NCBI GenBank assembly: GCA_947591155.1
Contig: CANQDA010000027.1
Span: forward strand, 1-45,535
Direction of reading: 5' to 3'
Source of the DNA: an uncultured Lachnospiraceae bacterium
Lineage (GTDB): Bacteria > Bacillota > Clostridia > Lachnospirales > Lachnospiraceae
Length of the DNA stretch: 45,535 bases
The position numbers and the translations under genes are program-made. Below are positions 25,169 through 32,567 of this stretch, piece after piece (the stretch's first letter is position 1; each line of letters starts with the position of its first letter). The notes below the pieces were generated by a model that was given only the letters and a program-made list of their open reading frames with translations, had not been told where the DNA came from and searched no databases.

Positions 25169-27307
25169 TCAACTACCTATCTGCCGTCCCGTAAACACCG
25201 CGACCGTCCGCGGGCGCAGCGTATAGCTTCCGTCGACCCGGATCTCGTCCTTCTTCGGATACGTATACCTTCCCCTCTCGTCGCCGTAGGTATCGACGCT
25301 TAAATACCAGTGCATCCCTCCCGACAGAACCGGAAGCCGGATCGTCACGTCCTCCCAGTATGTATTGAGCGAGATATAGACTACGTCGTCCGACCCGCGC
25401 TGTGCGTCGTACCCGGCAAAGCTGATGGAAAACGTGTATGCGTTCTCCGGCAGGTTCGTAGTCTCGGGCTGAACGTCATGCGCGTGAATCGGCTCCATGC
25501 CGCAGACCGCGTCCGGCAGCTTCTTTCGTATGATCACATGTCTGTGGCGATAATCGATCATGAAGCGGAAGAACTCGAAAAGTTCGCGGTTTTTCTCCAG
25601 CTGCCGCCAGTCGAGCCAGGAAAGTTCGTTGTCCTGACAGTAGCAGTTGTTGTTGCCGTTCTGCGTATTGCCGAACTCATCGCCCGCGAGGAACATCGGC
25701 GTCCCCCGGCTGCACATCAGCACGGCGCAGGCGTTGCGGATCATGCGGTAGCGGAGCTTCAGAACCTCCGGATCGTCGGTCTCTCCCTCGGCGCCGCAGT
25801 TCCAGCTGCGGTTGTTGTCCGAGCCGTCCGTATTGCCCCAGCCGTTGGCCTCGTTGTGCTTGTCATTGTAGGAATACAGGTCGTAGAGCGTGAAGCCGTC
25901 GTGGCAGGTCAGGAAATTTACGCAAGAATTGTATCCCGCATAGGTCGTATTGTCGTCCGGAGTATATCCGCCGTACATATCTCCGGATCCGGCAATGCTC
26001 CAGGCCGCCGCCCAGGATTCCCAGTTTTCTCCCTTTAGAAATCCGCGGATCACGTCGCGGTACCTTCCGTTCCACTCCGCCCAGCGCCGACTCGCAGGAA
26101 AGCTTCCAACCTGATACATGCCGCCCGCGTCCCACGCCTCGGCGATCAGCTTGACGTTCGCGAGCACCGGGTCGAAGGTCAGCGTCTTCAGAAGCGGCGG
26201 ATTGTCCATCGGCGAACCGTCCAGGTTCCGCCCGAGGATGCTCGCCAGATCGAAGCGGAAACCATCCACGCGGTAGCTGACCGTCCAGTAGCGCAGGCAT
26301 TCGAGGATCATCTGCTGCACCGTCGGGTGATTGCAGTTGAGCGTGTTGCCGCAACCGCTGAAATTGTAGTAATTCCCGTCCGGCGTCAGCATGTAATAGA
26401 TCTTGTTGTCAAAACCCTTGAAGCTGAACGACGGCCCGTACTCGTTTCCCTCCGCCGTGTGGTTGAACACGACGTCCAGGATCACCTCGATGTCGTTTTT
26501 GTGGAGTTCGCGGATCAGCTCCTTGAGCTCGGTCCCTTCTTTGTTGTACTCCTCCGCCGCCGTGTAGCTCGTGTTCGGCGCGAAGAATCCGACCGTATTG
26601 TAGCCCCAGTACTCCAGAAGCGTCTTCCCGTTCACCTCGCGCGCGTTTCTGGTCTCGTCAAACTCAAAAATCGGCATGAGTTCGACCGCGTTGATCCCGA
26701 GCTTCTTCAGATAAGGAATCTTCTCGCGCAGACCCGCAAACGTGCCCTTGTGCTTTACGCCGGACGACTCGTGCTTCGTGAAACCGCGCACATGCAGCTC
26801 GTAGATGACGAGATCGCTCATCTCGCGCATTGACTGCGGCATATCGCCCCAATCGAACTCATCCTTCACGACACGCGCGTGATAATCCTTCTCCTGCCGT
26901 TCGCCCCAGTGTCGCTGCCCGGTCACCGCCCTTGCGTAGGGATCGAGCAGGATATTCTTTTTGTCGAAGCGCATGCCCTGCTCCGGCGCCCACGGCCCGT
27001 CGATCCGGTAGGCGTACTCAAAATCCTCGATGTTCAATCCGAAGACGATCATCGAGTAAACGTCCCCGACCCGGTATGCCTCTGGGAACGGCAGCACGGC
27101 GTAAGGCTCATCCTCGCCCCTGTGAAACAGCAGAAGCTCGCAGGATGTCCCGTAGTGCGTGTGGAGCGTAAAGTTCACGCCGGCCGGGAGCGCCGTCGCC
27201 CCGTTTATGTCGAACATCCCCGGCCGCACCGGAAATCCGTTGATCTCCGCCATCGGCTGCACCGACGTCGGCATATCGATCGTCGTTTTTTTCTTATAAA
27301 ATCTCAA
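25169..27307 (-). CDS. glgX: glycogen-debranching enzyme, GlgX/isoamylase type (GH13)
   Basis: Cleaves alpha-1,6 branches of glycogen or limit dextrins in the cytoplasm. Preferred start is TTG 27307 (reading LRFYKKKT), 7 nt after GGGAGGG, giving 712 residues; upstream in-frame starts to 27391 lack ribosome sites. It has an N-terminal CBM48-like domain (about 20-125) and the catalytic barrel: VVFNHTAEGNE, nucleophile D353 in DGFRFDLAS, acid/base E390 in LIAEAWDAGG, and D470 in LTCHDGFTL. GDEFGNTQNGNNNCYCQDN is typical of GlgX. Numbering is from TTG 27307. No other glycogen gene is adjacent; its own consensus promoter lies at 27418-27446. Confidence 0.93.
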   Translation of the reverse strand: MRFYKKKTTIDMPTSVQPMAEINGFPVRPGMFDINGATALPAGVNFTLHTHYGTSCELLLFHRGEDEPYAVLPFPEAYRVGDVYSMIVFGLNIEDFEYAYRIDGPWAPEQGMRFDKKNILLDPYARAVTGQRHWGERQEKDYHARVVKDEFDWGDMPQSMREMSDLVIYELHVRGFTKHESSGVKHKGTFAGLREKIPYLKKLGINAVELMPIFEFDETRNAREVNGKTLLEYWGYNTVGFFAPNTSYTAAEEYNKEGTELKELIRELHKNDIEVILDVVFNHTAEGNEYGPSFSFKGFDNKIYYMLTPDGNYYNFSGCGNTLNCNHPTVQQMILECLRYWTVSYRVDGFRFDLASILGRNLDGSPMDNPPLLKTLTFDPVLANVKLIAEAWDAGGMYQVGSFPASRRWAEWNGRYRDVIRGFLKGENWESWAAAWSIAGSGDMYGGYTPDDNTTYAGYNSCVNFLTCHDGFTLYDLYSYNDKHNEANGWGNTDGSDNNRSWNCGAEGETDDPEVLKLRYRMIRNACAVLMCSRGTPMFLAGDEFGNTQNGNNNCYCQDNELSWLDWRQLEKNRELFEFFRFMIDYRHRHVIIRKKLPDAVCGMEPIHAHDVQPETTNLPENAYTFSISFAGYDAQRGSDDVVYISLNTYWEDVTIRLPVLSGGMHWYLSVDTYGDERGRYTYPKKDEIRVDGSYTLRPRTVAVFTGRQIGS

Positions 27308-27417
27308 AATGCTTCCCTCCCGCGTTCCTATCATCCGAATTGATGCGCGGCTCCATCCCATATTCCCACGGATACTCTGACCGCCGCACACTGATCTGGC
27401 AGACTTTCGATGAACTG

Positions 27418-27446
27418 ATTATAGGACGATTCCGCGGCCGCGTCAA
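27418..27446 (-). promoter_or_regulatory. promoter of glgX
   Basis: On the minus strand, TTGACG (27441-27446) and a consensus TATAAT (27418-27423) are 17 bp apart. The start would fall near 27411, giving a leader of about 104 nt before the TTG start codon. This supports transcription independent of the YdcZ gene upstream. Confidence 0.8.
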
Positions 27447-27522
27447 ACGTTATCAGCCGTACTCAGCCCCTGCCCCGCACAGCCAAGCGAACGTAACGGC
27501 GTGTATGACGCCCGGAACGCTT

Positions 27523-27963
27523 CTATTTCTCCCACTTGAATATCACGATCCCTGCGATCGCGATCAGCATCCCGATCAGCTTGCGCCATTCAAACGGCTG
27601 TTTCTCCACCTGAAACATCCCGAGCAGCTCGATCACGTACGCGACGATCAGCTGGGAGATCACGATCAGCATCGCCGCGCGCGCAGGCCCCAGCGACCCC
27701 ATCGCCTTTACGACCGTGATCGTGATGAACGCGCCGATCACGCCGGAAAAGAGCATGTACTTGTGCTCCACCTGCGCAAGCGACATCAAGTTCGTCCGGT
27801 CCGTGAGCAACCATGCCGCCAGACAGACCAGAAGCGCCGTAAACTGCACAAAAGCAGACGAAACCCAGAGGCTCGTCTGCTTCGTCACTTCCGTGTTAAA
27901 TACGCCCTGCACGCTCATCAGCGCGCCGGACAAAAGCGCGATCAGAATTCCCCACATATCCAT
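27523..27963 (-). CDS. YdcZ-family (DUF606) small DMT transporter
   Basis: Half-size member of the drug/metabolite transporter superfamily. The 146-residue protein has about five hydrophobic helices (8-28, 36-55, 70-90, 95-118, 125-142), with LSGALMSVQGVFNTEVTK and GPARAAMLIVISQLIVAYVI typical of DUF606. Such proteins act as pairs; no second copy is adjacent. The ribosome site AAGGAG is better placed for the second Met (27957) than for 27963. The substrate is unknown. Confidence 0.88.
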   Translation of the reverse strand: MDMWGILIALLSGALMSVQGVFNTEVTKQTSLWVSSAFVQFTALLVCLAAWLLTDRTNLMSLAQVEHKYMLFSGVIGAFITITVVKAMGSLGPARAAMLIVISQLIVAYVIELLGMFQVEKQPFEWRKLIGMLIAIAGIVIFKWEK

Positions 27964-28075
27964 TCTCCTTTTCTCTTTGCTGTAATTACAGGAGAAGTAT
28001 ATGTGTTTTTCGTTATTTTATTCTCAAAGCACCTTCCGATCCAGATGCCTTCATTTTCATATGCTGAATCCTTCG

Positions 28076-29182
28076 TCAGCCAGCTTCCGTCGTTCCTGCC
28101 AGCTCTGCTTCCGTCAGTTCCGTCTCTGACTCCGACTCTCCCTCCGGCCATACCTCATGTTCCGGCTCCGGCAGGGTCTCCGGCTTCTCCATCGCCGGAA
28201 GCGTCCCCGGATCCGGCTGCTCGACCAACACCGCCTGCACGAGGAAACGGTGCTCCGGATCGTTCTGATAGCAGGTGGATAAAGTCAGGATATGACTGTC
28301 CGCCGTCACCTTGTCAAAGAGCCTGCGGTCAAAGGTCTGCACGTCCGCGCAGCGCGCCTCGACCTTGTCGAGATACTTCTGCCGATCCTTTCGGGAGCGC
28401 GTGTTCACGCCGCCGAGCTGATGCAGATTGTCCGACACGTAAGCGGCAAACACCCAATACTCCAGCGTCCGATCAGGCAGATAAATGTAAATCACGTTAT
28501 GGTTCCACAGCGTCTCCAAATTCGCAAGCTCTGAGAGCCAGCCGAACATCGTATCGTCCTTCATGTTGTGCCCGTAGATAATCGTGTGGAAATCGGAAAA
28601 ATCCTTCTCGTTGTATCTCTGCGTGTAGATCGAGCCGTAGACGTCCTCGTTGCCCTCGACGTCGTGCGTCAGGTAAAAGTCCTCCTCACCCATACTCTGC
28701 AGCACCGGATAGTCGATCACCGTACCCGGCATCCGTATCCACGCGTAGATATCCGTGTTCGTCTTCCAGAGAGTCTCAAAGTCGATCGGAGATTCTGTCT
28801 CGGTCTCGGTTTCCGTTTCTGTTTCTGTTTCCGTCTCTGTTTCGCTCTCCGATTCCGCCGCAGCTTCCGATCCCGTTTCGGTTTCAGCCTCCGTTTCTGC
28901 CTCTTCCTCGCTCTGAGCGCCGCTGTCCGCGTTTGTCCCGTTTTCGTCTCCGGCGCCTGTTTCATTCTGTGTCCCGGAGCCCACAGCCTCAGTCTCCGTC
29001 GCTGATCGGCTTCCTCCGTCCGTCATCATCTGCCCTACATCGTAGGCTTCCGTCGACCGCGAACCTCCCACGACCTCGACATCCTCCACATCGACCGCTT
29101 CGGCCATAGCCACGCTTCCCGCCAGACAAGCGGCCGCGAGCAGGCCGCAGAGTCCTCTTCGCGTCATATTTTTCCGAATCAT
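28076..29182 (-). CDS. srtB: class B sortase with long acidic spacer
   Basis: Membrane- or wall-associated transpeptidase that attaches surface proteins to peptidoglycan or assembles them. An N-terminal signal segment (8-28) is followed by a very acidic spacer (about 30-132), including a run of Glu-Thr pairs (113-130). The sortase domain covers about 135-325, with H205 in IIYGHNM, C304 in TLSTCYQN and R312 in HRFLVQ. The TLSTC motif and the length of the domain are class B. A typical SrtB is about 240 residues; this one has 368 because of the spacer and a Glu-rich tail. GGAGGA precedes ATG 29182. No sorting-signal substrate is in the window. Confidence 0.92.
   Translation of the reverse strand: MIRKNMTRRGLCGLLAAACLAGSVAMAEAVDVEDVEVVGGSRSTEAYDVGQMMTDGGSRSATETEAVGSGTQNETGAGDENGTNADSGAQSEEEAETEAETETGSEAAAESESETETETETETETETETESPIDFETLWKTNTDIYAWIRMPGTVIDYPVLQSMGEEDFYLTHDVEGNEDVYGSIYTQRYNEKDFSDFHTIIYGHNMKDDTMFGWLSELANLETLWNHNVIYIYLPDRTLEYWVFAAYVSDNLHQLGGVNTRSRKDRQKYLDKVEARCADVQTFDRRLFDKVTADSHILTLSTCYQNDPEHRFLVQAVLVEQPDPGTLPAMEKPETLPEPEHEVWPEGESESETELTEAELAGTTEAG
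28787..28852 (-). repeat. Glu-Thr hexanucleotide repeat in srtB
   Basis: About 10 tandem, imperfect 6-bp units (GAAACA / GAGACC types on the minus strand) encode Glu-Thr pairs in the sortase spacer, bounded by Glu-Ser pairs. Synonymous variation between units suggests age or selection on the protein. Unit gain or loss would keep frame and change only spacer length. Confidence 0.75.
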
Positions 29183-29284
29183 CGTGCTCCTCCGTTTCCA
29201 ACAACGCGGCGCCGCGAGTCGTCTCCCGGCGCCGCCGATCTATCCTTACTGATCTATGTTTACCGATCTATCCTTACCGACCTG

Positions 29285-31015
29285 TCACAGCTTGAACAGC
29301 GTGCTCAGGATGCCTCTACCGAGCGACGCCCCGACGTTTCCGCCCAGACGCTTGCCGAACGTGCCGCCGACCGACTTGCCCACCTGGTTGCCGAGCTCAC
29401 GTCCGAGCGTGCCGATCGCGCTGCTCGCCACCTTCTTGACCTCGGATTTCATCTGCTTCTCGCGCGCGGCCTCCGCCTTCTCCAACGCCTTCTGCTGTGC
29501 CTCAAGCTCCTTCTGCTGCCGTTTTTCCTCGGCTTCGAGCTCCTTCTGCCGCCTCTTCTCCTCGGCTTCCAGCTCCTTCTGCCGCTGTTTCTCCTCCGCA
29601 GCCTCTTCCTTCAGGCGCTGCTTCTCAGCTGCGGCTTCCTCCTTCTGTCTCTGCTTTTCCGCCTCGGCCTCTTCCTTCTGCCGCTGCGCCTCCTCGGCTG
29701 CCTGCTGCGCGGCCTCGGCGTCCGCCAGAGACTTCCGCTGCAAAAACTCGTACGCGGAATCGCGGTCCTGCGCCTCCATATAGCGCGTATACAGAAGGCT
29801 GCCCTTGATCTGCGTGTCGCGGACCGCGTCGTCGAGCGCGCCCATCTGGCTCTGCGGCGGCAGGATCGTACAGCGCTTCACGACCGTCGGGACGCCTTCC
29901 TCGTCGAGCACGGAGACGAGCGCCTCGCCCGTGCCGAGCGCAAGCAAGGTCTCATAGGTATCGAACTCCGGATTCTCGCGGAACGACTGCGCAGCCGCCT
30001 TCGCCCCCTTCTGCTCCGCCGGCGTGTAGGCGTGCAGCGCGTGCTGCACCTTATTTCCGAGCTGCCCCAGCACGCCGTCCGGGATATCGGACGGATTCTG
30101 TGTGACAAAGTAAATGCCGACGCCCTTCGAGCGGATCAGCTTCACGACCTGCTCGATCTTGCCGAGCAGCACCTTGGAGGCGTCGTCGAACAACAGATGC
30201 GCCTCGTCGAAGAAGAAGATCATTTTCGGCTTCTCCGGGTCGCCTACCTCCGGCAGCGACTCGAACAACTCGGACATCATCCAGAGCAGGAAGGTCGCGT
30301 ACATCGTCGGGTACTGGATCAGATCGCGGCAGTCAAGCACCTGGATCGTCCCTCTTCCGGCGTTGTCCGTGCAGAGCCAGTCGCCGATGTTCAGCGCCGG
30401 CTCGCCGAAGAACAGATCGCCGCCCTCCGCCTCGAGCGCCATCACCGAACGGAGTACCGCACCGAGACTCTGCTTCGAGATGTTGCCGTATTTCAATGTA
30501 TATTCCTTCGCATTCTCTCCCACATACTGCAGCATGGAGCGCAGATCCTTGGAGTCGATCAGCAGAAGTCCCTCGTCGTCCGCAATACGGAAGATCACCG
30601 TGAGGATGTCCGCCTGCGTGTCGTTCAGTCCCAGAATACGTCCCAAAAGCAGCGGTCCCATCTCGGAGATCGTCGTGCGCAGCGGAAGTCCTCCCTTGCC
30701 GTACACGTCCCAGAAACAGGTCGGATACGCCTTGAAATCAAAGCCGAGCTGCGCAAGTCCCATGTCCGTCACGCGCTTGTCCACGTTCTCATTCGACACG
30801 CCCGGACTGCACATGCCCGCCAGATCGCCCTTCACATCAGCCAGAAACACCGGCACGCCGCAGTCGCTAAACGACTCGGCAAGCACCTTCAGCGTGACCG
30901 TCTTACCGGTACCGGTAGCCCCCGCGATCATCCCGTGACGATTCGCCATCTTCGGGGAGATGCACACCGACTCGTCCCCTGATTTTCCCACTAAGATCTT
31001 GTTCTCCCAATACAT
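29285..31015 (-). CDS. HerA-like DUF853 ATPase with C-terminal coiled coil
   Basis: Predicted P-loop ATPase of the HerA/FtsK-related DUF853 family (E. coli YjgR type), whose function is not established. The 576-residue protein has Walker A AGATGTGKT (31-39) and Walker B MIFFFDEAH (265-273), with FVTQNPSDIP and the LGNKVQHALHAYTP segment typical of the family. Residues about 425-535 form a highly charged Lys/Glu/Gln helix built of near-repeats of KRRQKELEAEE. The last 40 residues are Gly-rich (GTLGRELGNQVGKSVGG). It has its own promoter at 31061-31089. It borders the AT-rich restriction island, but its base composition is that of the chromosome, so it is probably not part of the island. Confidence 0.88.
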   Translation of the reverse strand: MYWENKILVGKSGDESVCISPKMANRHGMIAGATGTGKTVTLKVLAESFSDCGVPVFLADVKGDLAGMCSPGVSNENVDKRVTDMGLAQLGFDFKAYPTCFWDVYGKGGLPLRTTISEMGPLLLGRILGLNDTQADILTVIFRIADDEGLLLIDSKDLRSMLQYVGENAKEYTLKYGNISKQSLGAVLRSVMALEAEGGDLFFGEPALNIGDWLCTDNAGRGTIQVLDCRDLIQYPTMYATFLLWMMSELFESLPEVGDPEKPKMIFFFDEAHLLFDDASKVLLGKIEQVVKLIRSKGVGIYFVTQNPSDIPDGVLGQLGNKVQHALHAYTPAEQKGAKAAAQSFRENPEFDTYETLLALGTGEALVSVLDEEGVPTVVKRCTILPPQSQMGALDDAVRDTQIKGSLLYTRYMEAQDRDSAYEFLQRKSLADAEAAQQAAEEAQRQKEEAEAEKQRQKEEAAAEKQRLKEEAAEEKQRQKELEAEEKRRQKELEAEEKRQQKELEAQQKALEKAEAAREKQMKSEVKKVASSAIGTLGRELGNQVGKSVGGTFGKRLGGNVGASLGRGILSTLFKL

Positions 31016-31060
31016 TTCTGCACCCTCCTCCTGCTTCTGCCAGATAATTGTTGATAATTT

Positions 31061-31089
31061 ATTTTACCATCTTCATTTTCAGAAAACAA
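31061..31089 (-). promoter_or_regulatory. promoter of the DUF853 gene
   Basis: On the minus strand, TTGTTT (31084-31089) and TAAAAT (31061-31066) are 17 bp apart, followed by a leader with AGGAGGAGGG before ATG 31015. The boxes lie between the end of the restriction island and the ATPase gene. Confidence 0.6.
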
Positions 31090-31121
31090 GCCCGTGCATC
31101 GCCCTCTGATGCGGATCGTTC

Positions 31122-32567
31122 TCATTTTATAGAATCAAGATATTCAATTGCTTTCGCTTCATCTTTTTCAATGGCGATTTCTACGGCTTGTTTGGCGATC
31201 TCAAATAGATTCATGCTATTCTGCCTAAGTCCAAAGGATTTTATAACACTGGCCTTGACTTTTCGTTGTAATTCATCGTCTATTTCTGGAATAGGAATAG
31301 ACATCAGGCTGTCTTTGTTAAATGCAGTAAGTATTGTTCCCGTACACTGCTGTTTAAAAAGCGCTTGCATTGGAGCAGATTTAAATAGTACAAGCAGCGT
31401 TTCGCTATTTATCTTATCGGAGTCCAACACAAAAAATCCCGTCGAGCATAAGGCGCCATCATAATTCTCTGGAATGAGAGCGCAGTTTTGCAGAGAGCCT
31501 TCAACAGATGAAATGATAATATCCCCTGCATGAACCTTTCTTCTTGCTCTTGTTGGCAATTCTGAACCCAAATTATATGTACAGCCGTTTATCTCACCAT
31601 AATTGCCAATATTCGCAAGTTCTATGTATTTGTATCCAACATTTTTCTCTGGATTAAAGTTTTTATCATGAAGGTTACATTCTGTTCTTACAGTTCCTCC
31701 TCCAAAAGATCTAATCATTGAAATTAAATCATCATATTTAGGCTGATAATACTCCGCATCAATGCGTCCGATAATGTCGATATACTTAAAAGAACGTACT
31801 GAGATTTGCTCCCCTGATGGTTTCCATGCGTCGAGACCGAGTCCGCTTATCAAATTAGATTCCGCTTGTTTATATTGAGCTTTGGAATCAGATAGTAGAC
31901 GATACGCCCTTTGAATTATAAGCCGTAATTTCTCCTGAAATTCGGGTGACAAGATTGGAACAATATATTGCGCAATTTCTTGGCAATTCAAATTTACCTG
32001 TTCCATCTGTCGGGCAAGATACTCCAGATACATCCTTCCATATCTTGAATTCATATATGACACAAGATATTCTGGAACGATTTTATTACTATCTGGCCGA
32101 ATCATTGCAATGTTTTGATTTATTGTGGCAGGAAGAATCTCATCATCAATCAGTGCACATCTGGCAATTATTTCATATGTAGCACCAATGATAGTTACAA
32201 TAATATCGCCCGGCTTCAAATGAACTCGCTTCAAAGACTCATATCCTTTTCGGGATAGAAAATCAGTGAATGGCTCCGTGATTTCGTTCGTACGTAAATT
32301 GTCCGTTTTGATAAAATGATAGTTCCCACCATAAAAACTCTGGTTTTTCATCGAGGGAGTATGCCCAGTTTTAATATCATCTGAGACTAATGAGCCTAAC
32401 AGTTCACATTTTTTCTTGTTCAATAAATCAAATAGTTTGTAATATTTCTTTTGAAAATGTTCTGCTTCAAAGCGCAATTCGGAATTTAAATCCGAAAGCT
32501 TATATATATCAATTTCTCGCCTCTCCAACAAATCCCTGTAAACTTCATCGTTGGAAAGGCCAATCAA
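31122..32567 (-). CDS. restriction-modification specificity (S) subunit
   Basis: DNA sequence recognition subunit for the fused nuclease-methylase encoded just upstream. The 481-residue protein has two target-recognition domains in tandem: the first around 40-220 (LGSLVSDDIKTGHTPS, HLKPGDIIVTIIGATY), the second around 255-450 (YKYIELANIGNYGEI, KVHAGDIIISSVEGS), each followed by a helical spacer. This symmetry implies a two-part recognition site. The start is TTG 32567, overlapping the upstream stop as TTGA, so the two are translationally coupled. The DNA is clearly AT-richer than neighbours. Recognition sequence cannot be read from the protein. Confidence 0.88.
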   Translation of the reverse strand: MIGLSNDEVYRDLLERREIDIYKLSDLNSELRFEAEHFQKKYYKLFDLLNKKKCELLGSLVSDDIKTGHTPSMKNQSFYGGNYHFIKTDNLRTNEITEPFTDFLSRKGYESLKRVHLKPGDIIVTIIGATYEIIARCALIDDEILPATINQNIAMIRPDSNKIVPEYLVSYMNSRYGRMYLEYLARQMEQVNLNCQEIAQYIVPILSPEFQEKLRLIIQRAYRLLSDSKAQYKQAESNLISGLGLDAWKPSGEQISVRSFKYIDIIGRIDAEYYQPKYDDLISMIRSFGGGTVRTECNLHDKNFNPEKNVGYKYIELANIGNYGEINGCTYNLGSELPTRARRKVHAGDIIISSVEGSLQNCALIPENYDGALCSTGFFVLDSDKINSETLLVLFKSAPMQALFKQQCTGTILTAFNKDSLMSIPIPEIDDELQRKVKASVIKSFGLRQNSMNLFEIAKQAVEIAIEKDEAKAIEYLDSIK

